The notes under the pieces: generated by a model
The model's input: the letters and a program-made list of their open reading frames with translations, nothing else
What the model was told of the DNA's origin: nothing
The model's database searches: none
Assembly (NCBI GenBank): GCA_012521315.1
Contig: JAAYMP010000019.1
Span: 1 to 15,228, forward strand
DNA from: Bacillota bacterium
GTDB lineage: Bacteria; Bacillota; UBA4882; UBA10575
Reading direction: 5' to 3'
Length of the DNA stretch: 15,228 nucleotides
Shown here: positions 13,334-15,228 of the stretch, piece by piece
Numbering within the stretch: the first letter of the stretch is position 1
How the letters are laid out: each line of letters starts with the position of its first letter
Program-made: the position numbers and the translations under genes

Positions 13334-14039
13334 CCGCCCGGCAGCACCTCTCTTCCCAGCGGACCTCCGCCTCGGTTCGACGCAAGTATAAAGGTAAAAC
13401 CGTATCCAACTGGTTCTCTTTAGTCGCCAGCCAGTGGGCCAGCCCCAGGCGGGCGACCCGGGCCCCGTCCACCACGTTCTCCGCCCCGTGCCCAAAGGAG
13501 GCCCGTTCTTTTAAGGCCGCCGCCAGTTCAGCCGCGTCCTCCGCCAAAACTTCGCCCAAAAACAGAACCGGCTCATCCTTCTCCTGTAAAGCGGCGGTCA
13601 GCTCCGGTACGGTCCAGATCGCCGGCGGGACCACCTCGGCCACTCCCTCCGGGCCCGGACGGTACAGGCCGGCGTAGACTTCTCCCTTCCGGGACCGCGC
13701 CAGCGCACAGATGAGCCTGGCGTCGGCCGGTCCATTCAACGCCAGGGCGCGCAAGGAGGGCACCCCCACCAGGGGGACCCCAAGGCCGAAGGCCAGACCT
13801 TTGGCGATCGCCAGCCCGACCCGGACGCCGGTGTAAGAACCGGGGCCAATGCCTACGGCGATCAGTTCCAGTTCCTTGATGTCGCGCCCCGTCCGGGCCA
13901 GCGTTTCGGCCAGTAAAGCCGGGAGTTGCTCACTCCCCCCCGGCCGGATTGTGATCTGCTCGGTGAAGACCACCTGCGTTCCCTCGATCATGCCCACCGC
14001 GCCGCTCTGGGCGGACGTATCAATCCCTAACACCCGCAC
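13320..14039 (-). CDS. tsaB: tRNA t6A biosynthesis protein TsaB
   Basis: TsaB (YeaZ) is a catalytically reduced paralogue of TsaD that forms the TsaB-TsaD core of the t6A synthase. 239 residues from GTG 14039. MRVLGIDTSAQSGAVGMI (1-18) is the ASKHA N-terminus, and GIGPGSYTGVRVGLAIAKGL is the conserved dimer-interface region. The C-terminus VLPLYLRRTEAEVRW is typical. The start is uncertain: GTG 14039 (overlapping tsaE by 13 nt) fits the family N-terminus, but its nearest GAGG is 13 nt upstream; GTG 14033 and ATG 14069 are alternatives. It overlaps rimI by 14 nt. Confidence 0.94.
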   Translation of the reverse strand: MRVLGIDTSAQSGAVGMIEGTQVVFTEQITIRPGGSEQLPALLAETLARTGRDIKELELIAVGIGPGSYTGVRVGLAIAKGLAFGLGVPLVGVPSLRALALNGPADARLICALARSRKGEVYAGLYRPGPEGVAEVVPPAIWTVPELTAALQEKDEPVLFLGEVLAEDAAELAAALKERASFGHGAENVVDGARVARLGLAHWLATKENQLDTVLPLYLRRTEAEVRWEERCCRADVSS

Positions 14040-14563
14040 TCGCCATTCACATCCTCGTTGTTGGTGCATTCATGCAACGCCAACCATAATGCATGATTAA
14101 TCCGCTGGTAACGTTCCCCCGCCGGCTGGAAAGTAAGAATCCGTTCCTCCTCGGCTTCCCCCCGGGCAAACACCACTTCCATGTAGGGAGCCGCCCAGTC
14201 TGCTTTCACCGGCGCGCCCCACTCAATCATGAACGCCGCTTCCTCTTCCATGATCTCATCCAAGGCCAGCGGGGCCAACTCCTCCGGCCCGGCCAGGCGA
14301 TATAAATCCAGATGGTAAAGGGGAAGTTCCCCTTCATACCGGTGGATCAGGGCAAAAGTCGGGCTGGTCGCCATCTCCGCGCTTCCAAGCCCGAGGGTGA
14401 CCCCGCGCACGAACAAAGTCTTCCCGCTCCCCAAGTCCCCCGATAAAAAAAAGAGGTCCCCTGGTTGCAGGATCCCGCCCAGAACTTTACCAAGTTCCTC
14501 GGTCTCCGCCGGACACCCGGACCATACGACCAGTTTGCCACCGGCTTCTTTCTCCACCCGCAC
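14027..14563 (-). CDS. tsaE: tRNA t6A biosynthesis ATPase TsaE
   Basis: TsaE (YjeE/YdiB) is a P-loop ATPase needed for cycling of the TsaB-TsaD t6A synthase. 178 residues from GTG 14563. Walker A GDLGSGKT is at 42-49. ATSPTFALIHRYEG (65-78) and PLYHLDLYRL (81-90, with the Walker B-like Asp86) follow. EEEAAFMIEWG (106-116) carries the conserved Glu/Trp. The start has an AAGGGGGAAG ribosome binding site. The C-terminus runs about 25-30 residues past the usual end (GERYQRINHALWLALHE and beyond), and that tail overlaps the start of tsaB. The frame is open upstream to 14869 but is not TsaE-like there and overlaps the DUF362 gene. Confidence 0.95.
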   Translation of the reverse strand: MRVEKEAGGKLVVWSGCPAETEELGKVLGGILQPGDLFFLSGDLGSGKTLFVRGVTLGLGSAEMATSPTFALIHRYEGELPLYHLDLYRLAGPEELAPLALDEIMEEEAAFMIEWGAPVKADWAAPYMEVVFARGEAEEERILTFQPAGERYQRINHALWLALHECTNNEDVNGECGC

Positions 14564-14619
14564 CGGGTCTTCCCCCTTTCCTCGCTTTGGTTCAAGCTTA
14601 GCATAACCCTTTCCCAGCG

Positions 14620-15228
14620 TCAAGCTTCGCGCTGGACGGCCAGCACCCGCCGGAGAAAGTTTCTGATCGCCCAGGCCGTTGGCGGGCAGCCCAAAAGCGC
14701 CTCGTCCATACCGCGCGTACAAGTACCAATCCCGACCCCGCTGCTCTTCTGCCCGCGAAAACCCTGCCCAATCTTGATCTTCTGGTTGCGCCGGCGTAAG
14801 GCTTCCAGTTCCCCATCCCCGGCCATCCGGTGGAGCGCGTGCAGGAGCGAGCCATAGCAGGCCGAACAAGCATCCCGTTCTTCGACATACCGGGCCAATT
14901 GTTTAGCCCGCCCGGTCAGTTGGAAGCAGCCCGCCTGCTTTCCCTCGGGATTGACCTCATGCACCACTGCACGGGTGAGATCCGTCGTCCCTACCCCCAG
15001 CTTCGCCGCCAGTTCCAGGTAGGTAACCTCCTCCACCGCCAGCCCCAACAAGGAAGCCGCGTAGCTGTCGAGCAATACCGGGTCGGTCCCGGCCAACAGC
15101 CGACCCATCGGGGCCGGGTTTCCCCCCTCCTCAAAAGTAAGGTCCCCGCAGATGGCATCGACAATGGTCAGGTGGACCGGCAGGACCGTCGCCAACCGGG
15201 CCAGCGGGCGGTGCAGCCCAAGCCGGTG
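14620..15228 (-). CDS. DUF362-domain protein, partial (C-terminal 202 residues)
   Basis: The frame is open from the right edge of the window, so the N-terminus is missing. The visible part matches DUF362: LTIVDAICGDLTFEEGGNPA then PMGRLLAGTDPVLLDSYAAS, the pattern of a conserved Asp/Gly-rich core. The C-terminal third has a Cys-rich end (DACSACYGSLLHAL, then GIGTCTRG and LLGCPP), seen in clostridial members, which could bind a metal or an iron-sulfur cluster. DUF362 proteins are common in anaerobes and their biochemical role is not established. It lies 56 nt upstream of tsaE on the same strand; a functional link to t6A synthesis is not shown. Confidence 0.82.
   Translation of the reverse strand, partial: HRLGLHRPLARLATVLPVHLTIVDAICGDLTFEEGGNPAPMGRLLAGTDPVLLDSYAASLLGLAVEEVTYLELAAKLGVGTTDLTRAVVHEVNPEGKQAGCFQLTGRAKQLARYVEERDACSACYGSLLHALHRMAGDGELEALRRRNQKIKIGQGFRGQKSSGVGIGTCTRGMDEALLGCPPTAWAIRNFLRRVLAVQREA

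Noticed and set aside
14564..14869. N-terminal extension of tsaE
   Set aside because: This part is the DUF362 gene in another frame and is not TsaE-like; GTG 14563 has a good ribosome binding site.

Overview
The window is typical chromosomal DNA of an anaerobic, endospore-forming member of the Bacillota (Clostridia or Limnochordia-like). Evidence for this is the spore maturation pair spmA/spmB, the class III ribonucleotide reductase activase nrdG, the sepF/ylmE/ylmH/divIVA division cluster, strong GGAGG-type ribosome binding sites with frequent GTG and TTG starts, and moderately high G+C. I cannot name the genus from sequence alone. Nearly all genes lie on the minus strand; only spmA-spmB is on the plus strand. 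Both ends of the window cut through genes.

Reading in the direction of minus-strand transcription (right to left): the C-terminal part of a DUF362 protein (14620-15228) leads into tsaE-tsaB-rimI-tsaD (14563 down to 11819). This is the tRNA t6A biosynthesis set, with the ribosomal protein S18 acetyltransferase gene embedded in it. A 325-bp intergenic region follows (11494-11818) that contains eight DnaA-box-like 9-mers, all in the same orientation, flanking an AT-rich stretch. Next comes a run linked to growth and division: nrdG, pgeF (ylmD), a HlyD-like membrane adaptor, ylmE (yggS), sepF, proC, ylmH and divIVA (11493 down to 5115). The yggT/ylmG gene usually found before ylmH is absent; a 170-bp non-coding gap sits in its place.

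divIVA ends tail-to-tail with spmB, and the two overlap by 26 bp. spmA-spmB (4023-5140, plus) are divergent from whiA (2984-3943, minus). Downstream of whiA is the glycolytic run gap-pgk-tpiA (2741 to 1 and beyond the left edge), with no cggR regulator gene in front of it.

Most of the window is orderly housekeeping sequence, and I found no mobile element, CRISPR array, tRNA, rRNA or phage gene. The most notable signal is the DnaA-box cluster between tsaD and nrdG. Lesser points are the orphan HlyD-like adaptor inside the division cluster, the missing yggT, in-frame repeats in the DivIVA tail, a SepF with an acidic N-terminal leader, and dyads around gap and pgk.
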